Of a stretch of 64,000 bases of DNA, positions 42,802-54,970 are shown piece after piece. The stretch spans positions 1 through 64,000 of the forward strand of contig JBAMDO010000063.1 in assembly GCA_037074765.1 (NCBI GenBank). The letters are read 5' to 3'. A model generated the notes under the pieces. It saw only the letters and a program-made list of their open reading frames with translations, searched no databases and had not been told where the DNA came from. The stretch is from Mansonella perstans. Lineage: Eukaryota > Nematoda > Chromadorea > Rhabditida > Onchocercidae. A program made the translations under genes and the position numbers. Position 1 is the stretch's first letter. The number at the start of each line of letters is the position of its first letter.

Positions 42802-45800
42802 TTAGTTATGGAATGTGCGAGCGATCAAAAAACAAAGCGCAAAAAATGAGCCGCTGAACATTCTGGATGAGGCCGATCGTCTGTAAGCACTAGCCTCTAC
42901 GTCAAAAGTTGACAATTCATAGTCTTTCGTCCTCAGCTTACCTGCAAAAGGAAATTTATAATTGAATGGCAGAAGAAAGTCATTCAAATTGAGACAATGA
43001 AACACATCCCAAATAGAATCCCAAATATGTGGCTCTAGAGCATGGGTGTTAGGCTGTCTTCGCTGTATTCTTATTAAAACGATTGGAAACTAAATTCATC
43101 ACTTGTTTTCTTCTTAATCCAGATGTGTCTATTTTTCATATTCACTATTCTCAATAACTAATTGAATTCAAATTTTAGCTATCCACAATCGAATAAGTCG
43201 AAAAATCAAAAAATTAAAATAATTTTTCTTTAAAGTTCAGCTGACACTTAGATTTAAATGTTCACTTGATACTAAGATTCCAAGAGAGACTGTTGCTTAC
43301 TCTTTAAGCTAACTATCCAATAAAAAAAGAAGAAGCCAATAAAATTGACGTTGAAATTATTTTAGGAATGTCAAACTTTTTTGCAATCATTTTTAAACAC
43401 TACAAATCCTTACTTCCTTTTGTTTAATTTTCAATAAAATTTTGTTTGAATTGGAAGGACAGGCTGTTTTTTGAATTTATTTACAGAAATTTTGAAAAAA
43501 ATTTGTTTCTTTTGAATTCTTTCAAAAAACTAATGAGATTACTTACCGAAATAACATTTTTCAATTGACATATCACCAATTAACCTTCCCATTGTTGTGT
43601 ATCCGGTCACTAATGGTTCCTCAATTATACATAGCCTTCCATAGTCAGCATCTTGCTTCAAAAATGGGAAGAATACATCGAGATCACTGGATTCACGGAA
43701 AATGAATATTTGTGATGCTGGATGTGCTATTGTAGCACCTTGCAACGTTGCAGTTAGCCTTAATTGGCGTTATTTTATAAATTACATATTTTGCAGACAG
43801 ATCTTTTGAATTTTATTTTCTTTAATTGGCAAAGTTAAGACTTTCGAAAAATTTTTTTTAAATAAATCGGTCAAAAATTATTATTAAATGTGTTTGTCTT
43901 CCAAACAGTATGATAGAAACACAATTACAATATGTTTACATTTAATAATAAATCATTAACAAATAGAATACGAGAAACGGATTGATGAAGTGTGATTGCA
44001 TCAGCAAGAGGATACGGAATTTGATTTTATTGATGATTTTAAAAGTATTTTTCATCTATTTCACTTAATTCTAGTCAAATTCTCACATGCTTCCAATAAT
44101 TGTGCCCAGGAAACGATATCTCTTCCAGAATTATAAATTTAGTTTATGATGACACTAGTTGACACTAAAAAGGCTACTTGAGAAAACTTGCATAACATTT
44201 AGGATGTCATTGAATTAGGAGCCAAGGATAAATTTTCTAAAGTGAAATGATTTAATCATTTTTGAAATTAAAATTTCCAATACTTCGCAATAAATCTGCG
44301 CAAAAAATTACTGTTCAAGGACACTTATGCTTTTCAACTTTTGAACATATAATTATGAATAAGTAAGTGAAATTTAAAATTGTCCTTGTCTCCTTTCTTT
44401 TTAAGAATTTATTCACTTTTTCATTTACTTCTTCTTCAGATATTTATTTTCGTTCCATTCATCTTATTCCTTTGCACTGTGTGTTTTGTTCATCGATTCG
44501 AATTTTTCCTTTTTCTTCAAGGCATTACTGTCTACTTTAAAATCATAACCGTAATCGTTAATGAATTTCGTGGAACTGAATATGAAAGTAATTTGTGCCT
44601 AAATTTACAAGCACAATCGCTATCCGCTAAGATGACAGCTGAATATTGAAAATTAGGAGTGATTATGGAGACCCATTGAAATACTTCATAGTTATCATTT
44701 AAATACAATTCTCTGAAGTAAGAAAGATTTATTTCGTCTGCAGTTACTTCTATGATTGTTTCATAAATGAAAAATTTCAGATTTTTTTCACTTTCCGAAG
44801 TATTTTCAGTGTTTGTTGTTTTAATATTGCAACAAAGATTGCATAAATCAGAAAAATGGAATTAGCAGTGCTATGATTACCGGATCGGGAATTCCACAAT
44901 TGATCGTATCCGAAATTGCATTGTTGTTGACGAAATATCAACGATTTCTACATCAGTGACGCTCGTTTCAGCGCTCTTTCCAAATCGATCCAACGTACGC
45001 AATATACGACAATCAGTACCGGTGGATTCGTTGTGTCTGTTGAAATTTTCCCATTCAACGCAAACATAGTACCACTGCCGCTCTCTTAAATCTGATATAC
45101 TCACCTGAAAAGTGCCAGAGGTTTTTGTGCAGACAATAAGTGCTTTGAATATTTCAGAAATATATGAACATATGAAGGCTTCAGAAACATGATACTAGTA
45201 TCACCTGCGAAACTTGCTGAACCTGATTCCTGAAATTGCTAGCAGTTAACAGATTTCAAAATTATATTTTAAGAAATTTTTGGGATTTACAAAGCTGGGG
45301 ATTTTTTTTTTTGATTCCATTTCTCATAAAACCAACAAAGATTTATTGCTCGCATAACCTTTATGACAAAGATACGGCGAGGAATATCATATTAATGCCT
45401 TCTATCTTACCATATAATTATCAGAACCGATCCGTAACTTTCTTGTAGCCATTATGTTAATTATAGAGCGGCAAAACGGACTTTAATTTCCGGAACGGTA
45501 CGACGAAAGAGTTAAAAGTATCATACTGCTATCTGATAGAAAGAATTTTTTTGTTATTCCTCCTCTTCCTGACCTTTCGATTTACACGAATGGCAACAGT
45601 ACTAGTAGCAAATTTCGAAAAGATTTCAAATTTTTAGTGAAAGATCAAATTCATGGATTCACCTGTTTATCACTTCGAATATTATCCGGATAGAATATTT
45701 TAATAGCAGCAGATTCGTCAGCTCTCAGGGGTATTGCAGTTATGAAAAGTGTCGGAATTTGAATTGGAGCAAGATAAGAATCCAGAAATGAGTCCAGCAA

Positions 45801-46633
45801 TACAATCCGAAAACCGCGTTTTGTTGCATCCACAAAATTTATTGCTCTACAGATTTTTTATTGTTTTTATTAAATTTTAAAATTAGATTACTTAAAAAAC
45901 AATCTATAGGAAGCATTTTTGCCATTGCAATTATTATAAGCATTCAAATTTTTCTTTTCAAAATTTAAAGAAGAAACTTGTTAATTCTATCTTTGCATAT
46001 GACGAAATAATTCTCTCAAATGTTTTACTGTAAATAATTTTTGGAATTTTTCGTACAATATACTTTGCACGATTTCGAAAACAAAATTTCTCTTTTAAAA
46101 TTTATTTTCAGTTCCTCTGGCAGAATCAATTTATTTCTTGCAGAAACAATAAGTAATCATTTGCAGTTCTTTCTGCCACTGGTGCTGGAATGAATTTTCC
46201 TATTCGAAATGACAAAGTAGTTTGCCTTTTAATTTTAAAACAAAGCAAAATAATGTACAAAGTTTAATTTGATTAACTTAATTAAATTCAATCCAGTTAA
46301 AACATTTTTCAATTAAACTCATATATTTTCTCATTATTACTGTACAACTGCTATGAAATAAAGGCTTAAGATATTATTGTCTGAAATCAAGCCATAGGTT
46401 GGAGTTTATTTAAATTGGTTTAAAATTTGAAAATTTCTTCGATAATAAACGATGCTTCTAATCTTGCTGTAAGTTTAAAATTTATTAAATTTTCGGTCGA
46501 AATAAAGAAAATGTCAGGTAAAAATGAGCACTAACTTAGTATTGACGAAAAACCTTTGATACTTTGGATTGCCACGTGATGAAACCACAATAATTGTAAT
46601 GAAAACAAATACAGCCGATATCAGATGGACCAT
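42802..46633 (-). CDS. Secreted fibronectin-III-like protein, paralogue B, probable GPI anchor
   Basis: Same family as the protein at 23.5-26.6 kb. Exons in transcript order: 46633-46536, 45846-45663, 45104-44881, 43758-43547 and 42941-42802, in phase, 285 residues. Exon 1 encodes a signal peptide (MVHLISAVFVFITIIVVSS) then RGNPKYQRFFVNT. The first half holds INFVDATKRGFRIVLLDSF, IPTLFITAIPLRADES, WYYVCVEWENFNRHNEST and GTDCRILRTLDRFGKS. The second half holds VEIVDISSTTMQFRIRSI, FRESSDLDVFFPFLKQD, YGRLCIIEEP and MSIEKCYFG. The C-terminus ends in a Ser-rich stretch and a hydrophobic tail (GSFFALCFLIARTFHN), typical of a GPI signal. Two cysteines in each half could form matching disulfides (inference). 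An overlapping frame in exon 1 is longer, but the signal-peptide frame is the one that aligns with paralogue A. Confidence 0.86.
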
Positions 46634-49600
46634 TGTTTATTATTAGGATGAGCAGTAATCCTCCTTTGATGTTAATAAACAGTGTCGGTACGGGTAGAGA
46701 AGAATAATCGGGTGAGATAGAAGAATTACCGGTAGTTGTGGTGACCACAATTACTACACCCAAGTGAAGGGTGGAGTTGTCGTCTGTTTGAAAAAAGTTT
46801 GCGACGAGAGCAGAGAGATAAATAGGTATGATTCGTTTTGACTAGTCGATGTCAAAAATTGTCGAAATTTTTACCAACTTGATGAAGAAAGAATGATCTA
46901 ATAGTACTATTATGCGAAGCAATCAAAATGGTATGATCAATTTTTGGCCTCTCTAATCACGGCCACTTTTAACCCCGAATCAGAAAACTGAAGCTAATTA
47001 TTTGTCTGTATAAATGAGCAGTGAAGATAGGAAAAATAGCGGCGACTTATCATTGGATATAGAAAAGAAATTGGGACAGTAATCCGAATATGCTAGTCAG
47101 CTGATTGATTCCTGCAAATATTTAGCTTAACGATCCTTTTCTGTTCCATGTCACATATGGAATTTGCATAGGATGGTTAGGCATTACTGAGTTAATCTTG
47201 ACCAATCAGCGTCTCTCAGAGACGTTATGAAAGAAACGATTTTTCACATCGGGAAATTAATCTCATCGGCCAGTAATGTCTAAACAAAGTGCAACCATTC
47301 ATGTAAACAAATGAAATTCATAGTAAAATTATATAAAAATAAATAAAACTAGAAATAATGAAAACAATCAGAAATCAAAAGATAGCGACAAAGGAAAACA
47401 AAAAATGCATAAAGCGGCAATACTGAAACTTTTTCAATGAAACCTATTATTTAAGTGATGTAATAATAACAACGATTCAACAGTGATAGTAATAATACTT
47501 ATATTGAAGGCAGTAATGATAATAATTAATAAAATGATAACATGAAGAAGATAAGGTAAATGCATGCAACCTTAAGTAGAACTCTAATCTGTATGATTTC
47601 ATAACTTTTGATTTAAATGATGAATCACGCGATAAATGAAGCTTAAATAGACTAATTAAAAATAAAATTAAATAAAAGTAAACAAAATTTTAAAAGGATA
47701 TTCCAGCTAGTTGGTTATTACAAATTTAAACAATAATAATATTTCAAATGTTTTGGCAGTCATTTTAAGTGGATGGCAGATGTTGTCAAAAGATTAAACA
47801 ATTGAGATTTACAACGCTATCAAATGACAGATTATGACTTCTTGCTAGCGATTACACTATGAGAGATTGCTTGCATAATTGTCTCTTGCAGGCTTTTTAT
47901 TAGATTTCATTTCATCTTCTTCATTGAGGTCACATTTACATACAGCGAATGCTTGGCCTCAAGGAACGTCTTTAAGGAGGAATAATGAAACTAGGATGAA
48001 AAACAGTGGATGATCGTTTCCTTGCACTTTTTTCAATATTATCATAAGCTCTTGCAAATTTTGCAGGAAATAAGCCAACATGCGTACCAAATAGAATGGC
48101 GATGTTGAAATCAGATGTTAGAATATTTTTAATCTTAAATTACCAAAAAACTTGAACGAATACAAAAAATCAACGTATCAGTGTAATTGAATCAGCGTGA
48201 TAAAAAAATCATGCGACAGTTACTGTGAAAATTTCTGAAGTTAGCAATTCAGTTCCACTTTAATACAAACTTTGAAAAAACAAATCGAAAAAAAATTCAT
48301 TTTATATTTCAAATAAAATTAAGCGATAACGTAAAAATGAAAGGAAATATGACTTTATACAAACCTTTTTAAAATGTATTATTTGATGAACTCATTTACT
48401 GACTTTTAATTGAAAGAAAATTTAATTGAAATGTTTAAGTAAATATAACTTGTTCGAGATCGAAACTAGACAAGTTTTACATGAGTGAAAGAATTGATAA
48501 ATGATGATAAATAATAATCGTAATCAATAAGTTTAATCTGTCTGTTGCTTGCATATGTTCGCCATTTAATGAAAATAATGAATGCCATCTTTAGGGCGGA
48601 GGAAATTCTCGAGAACGACGAGTGGAGAGAATTCCCAGAGAATAGCGAAAGGAAAGAATTGAATTATTGCTTCCTGTGCTTTTCTATAATATTACTCCAC
48701 CAATTTCATTATAATCAAAAAGTTATTCAAGTAAGCCAAAAGTTTTACCATTAACTTTTGGTTTTTTCTTTTAGTCAGGTAATTATTTATTATTTAGCGA
48801 AATGAGTAATAGCTTTTACTCTAATTATTAAATACGATCGCATAATCGCAAGAAAATGGAAGAATCAAGAAAAGAATAAACGAAACAACTCAGATATAAG
48901 CTAAGAAATAAACTAATTTAAATTTCTTCATGTCCCAAATGCCAACAAGCAAGCAGAAATATTTTGCTGGAATGATTTATGTTTTAAGAGATGAAGCAAT
49001 TAGCTAGAAGAGAGTCTGAATGGCAGAGAAATAATTTTTCAAAGATTTTTCTTTTAAACAATATTAAATTTATATAGAACAAAAAGTTAGGACGTGAAAT
49101 AGACTAGATGTGAAAAAACAATATTAGGTTTAATGTTGTCACTTATTCAATTATTTAATTATTTTATGATTTCATCTGTTTCAGCTGTAAATTTTGATTT
49201 GCTTAGTTTTTGCACGGCATTATTGAAATCTGATAATCGGGGAAATATTAATATGCAAATTAAGTAAAAAACATTCCCGTAATTCAATGGTTACTGTTAA
49301 TTGCTGAAGGTAAAATGTAAATCACCGAGAGCCGTCTAATAATTAAAGCTCACACGACAATATTGTATTCGTCATTATTTTACGTAGGATAGAAAGCTAA
49401 TCTTTAAAAATAAAAATTTGCAGGAAATGAAGATGAAAGAAGAATATCGAAATGAGTAAAATATTTCATTTCCAAGTTGTGATAAATAATACTAATAAAA
49501 TTTAAAATTGCATGCCAGGAAAGATTTGTCGAGAAACTTTTATAAAGTAAAAAATAAAGTTATTGCATATTTGTTGGATATAAATAATGTATAAATTTCA

Positions 49601-50101
49601 GTGTATTAACATTCGATAAATTCAAAAGAAGAAATATTATACAATTTTCAAAAATGAAAGTAGAAGGAATGCACAACGAATAATGAGATAATTAATTAAT
49701 GATCTCAGAGATTCTCTATAAAAACAAAAATTGACAATGCACTTAAAACTGACATTTCGATTTACTATGAAGAAATTATTCGTAAGGAAATTGAATCAAC
49801 AATGGTATATTATTGATAATCTTTTCATTACTTTATTCTTAACGATCAAACTGAACTAAAAAATAATGGTGGATATTTCAAGACTGGATAGCATAGCAAA
49901 TATAAATACTGCTGTATTATGGGGTCAAAGCAAAAGGGTAAATTGAATTCTATGTTACTAATTTTTACTGACAATAATAATTAAGAATGAATGAGTGAGC
50001 TGTGTAAAAATGCAATAAAAAAGGGATAAAATGAGTATGTTAATTGAATTGAATTAGAGATTGATAAAATTTATGAAATAAAACTATCAAGAACTTATGA
50101 A
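46634..50101. other. Spacer upstream of paralogue B
   Basis: AT-rich. A patch at 48590-48660 is more GC-rich and gives a short acidic frame on the plus strand (EEILENDEWREFPENSERKE), but I see no splice partner for it. The promoter of paralogue B should lie just above 46633. Confidence 0.4.
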
Positions 50102-50210
50102 AAGATGAAAATATTTAAAAAGTATAATTGTATTGTGATCGAGTAGAAGACCTAAAGATGAAAATAATTAGAAAGTATAATTGTGATGTGATCGAGTAGA
50201 AGACCTAGTA
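50102..50210 (+). repeat. Two-copy tandem repeat, ~54 bases
   Basis: Two adjacent copies starting near 50103 and 50156 share agatgaaaat, agtataattgt and gtgatcgagtagaagaccta. Small differences between them suggest an older duplication. Confidence 0.8.
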
Positions 50211-50233
50211 GAGGATGTTAAAACAAATTGCTA

Positions 50234-50352
50234 TGTCATCTGTGCTATCTCAGAACTACTCGTTTGTCATCTGTGCCATCCCAAAACTACTCGTTTTGTC
50301 ATCTGTGTCATTCTAAAACAATTCATTTTGTCATCTGTGTCATCCTATTCAA
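50234..50352 (+). repeat. Minisatellite, four copies of a 31-32 base unit
   Basis: Copies begin at 50234, 50265, 50297 and 50329 with the phrase tgtcatctgtg, followed by c/tatc or atcc and aaaactactcgttt-like sequence that decays towards the right. It sits just after the 54-base tandem pair. Confidence 0.85.
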
Positions 50353-53300
50353 TTCAAAAATTTGCTCTCATGTGAGAAGCAAGCTACTGTTTTCTATTGA
50401 TTAGTTTTCAAACAATTACGAAGTAAAAATTAATAAAATTCCAAAATTTCGTTAATTTTTGTGCTGAAATTATTGATATATGAAGAAAATGAAAGTCATA
50501 TATGTATGAAACATTTTAGAGTGAATTAATTTGTTAATAAAAAATTTTCAGCAATGAGAATTTAAAAATTTAATAGTTAAACAAATAGATAAATGCAATG
50601 AAATTCTAAACCGCTATTGACACAATTCTTTTAGAATTAATCGGACAATTCATAAAGTGTCATTGTACCATGCTGAACAGGTTCTTACAAACGGCTTATC
50701 AAAAGTTGAAAGGCAGAGTATTACATTTTAAGCTGTTTATTTAATTCGATGATAATTTAAAATTTACATTCATCGGCCAAACTGTATAATATGATTCATT
50801 TCCCTACCTTAACAAAAATAGTTTTGATAATACCACGATAGAATGTTACTACAATTCTCAATTTCTAATCAATATTCAAAATCATAAATTACAATAAATT
50901 AAAGTTTAGAGCAGAAATCCACATAACTACAAGATGTGTTTGTGAATAAAAATAAAATAAAGGACTTTAACATAGCCAATTTAAGTCTATTTAAAATTTG
51001 TCAAATACGTAACATAAGTAATATAGAGCGAAATAATATGTATTAAAGATTCCTCAAATTAGTTGAAAATAAAAAGAAAGAAGAAGTAAGAAGAAGAATG
51101 AAATAAAAAAGTAAAGTAATTACAAAAAAGATGTATACTGCTTTATTCAGTATTTAATTGGCGCTCTTGTAGAATTCAACAACGTATCGGTTACTCCCAA
51201 AAATATCTGAGGTATCAGTTATAGTGTTATAGTCGTATTATTATTCATTCATGAAGTAACGTAATAATTTTATCAAAAATTTTAGAAAGACATTTATTTG
51301 TGATGCTGCTGTCTGGGCTTATCATTCCTCACTATTCCACCGTTTAACAGCTGATTATTCAAATGGCAAACCAAGATTACATGACAATGTAATTATAATA
51401 CGTGGACGATTTCTTCGAGGTCAAATTAGTTGAAAATTAAAAAATTTTGTATAAAAGAAGGAGCAGCTGTGTAATACAATGTTCAGTTGATGGATGATGA
51501 CGAATGAATAGATAAAAGCACAAAATGAATACATAGGACATTAAAGGTGGAATGTATGCAAGAAAGGGCCTGGAAACATTGGCAGAGCAGGTGTGGCCAA
51601 TTTTGTGAAAGCACTGAATTGCTAGTTGTTCAGCTCAGGTTACAAACATAAAACAACACTTACTGACAAGAAACTTTCAAATAAAGGGATCTCATCATGA
51701 GGAGGCATAAATTCGGAATGTCTCTTCGCAGCGTAAACAATCTTTCAGTTTTATATCCAAGAAAACATTCATATTTTATCCTTCTGTCAATGATCAGTTT
51801 ATTGGAGCTGCTTCACCAGCCTTTCCGAAACTTATGGCCTGAAAAATAGCATTGCTATCTACTTGAATTTTCCTTCCTTTCTTCGTTTTCTCCCATCGAC
51901 AAATTTAAAAAATTGAAATTTCAAAAACTTTAAGATTTAAATTAAAAATTTGACTTCGATTATCACCTGTCATCAAATCTAATTGTTGATACAGCTGATC
52001 AATCCATAATTAATCAAATATTTACTTCGGAAAGACTGATGACAAACGGTAACAATCAATCATATCCGCCAGAATATTGTTTGTTTGAATATCCATTAAT
52101 GAATTCTATTGAATGAAAATTTTATTAAGAAAAATAAAAAGAGCACTTTCATGAAAAGTTTTTATTTTGCTCTAATTCATTTTCTATTCGTAATATCTTT
52201 ATCTTTTTGCTTTCTATGAAAATTGAGAAAGAAAAAAGAAGGAAGTAGTAACTAACTTGTATTTATTAGATTTCACTTTTACTCAGCAATAGAAGTAAAG
52301 TACATCAACAGTAATTATCTTGATCTTTCATTTCACAATTTAATGCATACCTTGAAATCATAGGTAAGGTCATTTCAAGGTGAATAATCCAAGGGCAAGA
52401 ATAAACAAACAATTAAGTTTGTTCAATTACATTGGACCGATAATTTTGGGGATAGTTTTGGAAGAGAAAAAGAGGAATTTGAGTGATATTTTAACAAATT
52501 TTAACTGATAAAATGAGGGGACAATTGATCAATTCATCCCATCCACCGGAATATTGAATTTAAAGCTTCAAATTTTCGAAATTTTAAAAAAAAATTGAAA
52601 ATTTGAAATTTTGCAAAATATTTTTCATAGTTCTTGACTAATTTATTCCTTTTGAACAAACATTATATGTCATTATTGTTCAGAAATTAAAAGTATGAAT
52701 CATAGTTTCAAACAAACGAGAACTGAGAAGGAATGAATGAATTAGACACATTGAATTGCAATAGTTCTGAAATTTCCATTTCATCAAACTGAGCAACTAG
52801 AAATGTAATCCTTACACTTTTTTCGCGAGCATTTAAATAAATTTCGTTGGAATTTTTAAATTCTAAATTTCTCAGATTTGCCGAAATTTGCATATTCCCA
52901 CCGAAGTACAAATTTCAGTAATTCCGCTCCATTAAACAAATACGTCAAAATATTACTGACCCTGATTAAGTAGTGACAATCGATTGTATGGTAACAGTCC
53001 TGAAAGGATAAGAGATTTCACGAATGACGTGCTGGGAGAGATGGGAAAGAATTAAAATAGCAATGAAAAATCCTAAAATATGCAAATAACTGGCATCATT
53101 TGGCGGGACAATTTTAACTTATCCATTCATCACACATCCATCCATTCATTTTCTCTTCCTCATTGTCACATTTCTATTTTAAATCCTCCTGATAGATACT
53201 ACCAATAAGTCAGCTGACTGCATTCTTCTTATTAACCAAATATGCTATTTATTTGGAAAAGTACTGTACTACCGATAATTTAAATAATCTCAATGTTACA

Positions 53301-54511
53301 CAGAGGATATTTCGTGCGATCATTTTTTACTTTGAGAAAACTACAAACTGAATCTGCTTGCTAGCAACAATCATCATCTTTGTTTCTTTTATGATTACAA
53401 TGAAAATTATCATCACTTATTATTCAAAAGTGATACTTACTTGTCATTTTGAAAATGATTAAATCATACTTCTGTTTCTTGACTGTAATGAATTTCAAGC
53501 TTTTCTCAGTTAATTACTTATAACAAACAAATGGAACAAGCACGGAGATCTTTAAATCAATAAAATTAATGAAAAAAAATTTCCACTTAAATTTTAGCTG
53601 TCTCTGTTCCTCTCCATTTCTACATTCCTTTTAACTTCTGAATTGCAATTTTTTTTCCATTCAATTATACGACAAATAGATAATGAGAAAAGCAAAAGTT
53701 CATTTGAAATCATTTACAGCATTGCAGAGAAAACAAATGAATGAGTATTTTCCTAATTATGCTTAATTAAAGAACTTGGAAAAACAAAAAATTTTTTATC
53801 GATTGCTTGCTTGTAAATGAAATTTCAACCATGATATTGTTGTAATCTTTGCACAAATTCTGCACTTCTGCACGATGCTACTAATTGTAAAACAAATCTC
53901 GGGATTATCATAAATTGCATCAGTCTTGCGTCAAATATTACGTAAACTAACTTTGCACTATGTTTCTCTTGTTCTCTTGTCGTTGTCAATGGACATCATA
54001 AAACAGGAAGTAAGTGACAAGTCAAAAGTAGAAAATGAAATAAAAATTTGGAAGGAGAAAAGAGATGAGAATATGTACAGGTGGCATAAATAAGAAAAGA
54101 GCAAAATTCAGTGAATTAATTTGGATTTGTCAGGCGACAACTCGACTTTACAAAATTAAACTTGAGCAAATATAAACAATCACTTGATTTACTTCTAATC
54201 TTTCGATTCATGAATCAAAATACCACTGAACAATGGAAAAAATTTGATGAACTATCATTGTATATCATTTTACAAAAAAAAATTTCTGAACTACATTAGC
54301 TGAACTATTTCAAAGCATATAATACGAAATTATGTCGAATCTATACGTCCAGCACAATACGTTTAAAGTACAATTAGTGAATTTAACCAGAATATTTTAA
54401 TGATTGACAATTTCGGATAGACATAGAAGTCGTATCGCAACAGTTTTGATAGGCAATCAGCCTAATGTCATAGTACAGACAATGTTATCACAAATAGACG
54501 GGTATGCGGCT
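50353..54511. other. Gene-poor AT-rich spacer
   Basis: No exon I can support. A minus-strand frame at 52911-52708 begins MYFGGNMQISANLRNLEFKN and reaches a donor-like gtaagg, but it has no clear acceptor or partner exon. Confidence 0.4.
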
Positions 54512-54970
54512 AAATTGATGGCTAATTAAGAGAAGTTTAAGTTCCAAAACGTGAATGATTTAAGCAGAAGATGATGAATAATATTGCATTTACTTCAAAT
54601 ATATATTGTGAAGTAATTTTGTACAAAAAAAAACGAAAGTCGAAGGAAAAATATTAGATAAACTTATAGAGAAAAGAATATAAAAGAAATGAGAAAGTTT
54701 ATTTGGAATAATGATAAGAAGCGGTGAATAAATCATCGTAGAAATTTAATTAATAAAAATTGAGACGGAAAAAAGACAAAATGATGATTTGAATTATAAC
54801 GTGACGGAGGAAGAGAAGAAAATTGATGAAATTACATCAAATATTAGTTTAATAAGGAGCATAGTTTTATTTATTCGTTATTTAATTTCATAGCAAACAA
54901 ATTGATGATTGACTAAGAAAAGTTACATTCCAAAACGTGAAGGATTTTATTAGAAGATGATGAATAATAA
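54512..54970 (+). repeat. Diverged direct repeat pair (~72 bases)
   Basis: 54512-54583 and 54898-54970 share aaattgatg, ttccaaaacgtga, and agaagatgatgaataat in the same order and orientation, about 386 bases apart. The sequence between them is unrelated AT-rich DNA. Confidence 0.6.

Noticed and set aside
42633..42857. Plus-strand open frame overlapping the last exon of paralogue B
   Set aside because: The minus-strand exon here is supported by splice signals, phase and similarity to paralogue A. The plus frame is a shadow of it and its 3' flank.
46536..46763. Longer minus-strand frame over exon 1 of paralogue B (GVVIVVTTTTGNSS...)
   Set aside because: The overlapping frame starting at 46633 gives a signal peptide followed by NPKYQRFF, which aligns with exon 1 of paralogue A and joins in phase to exon 2.
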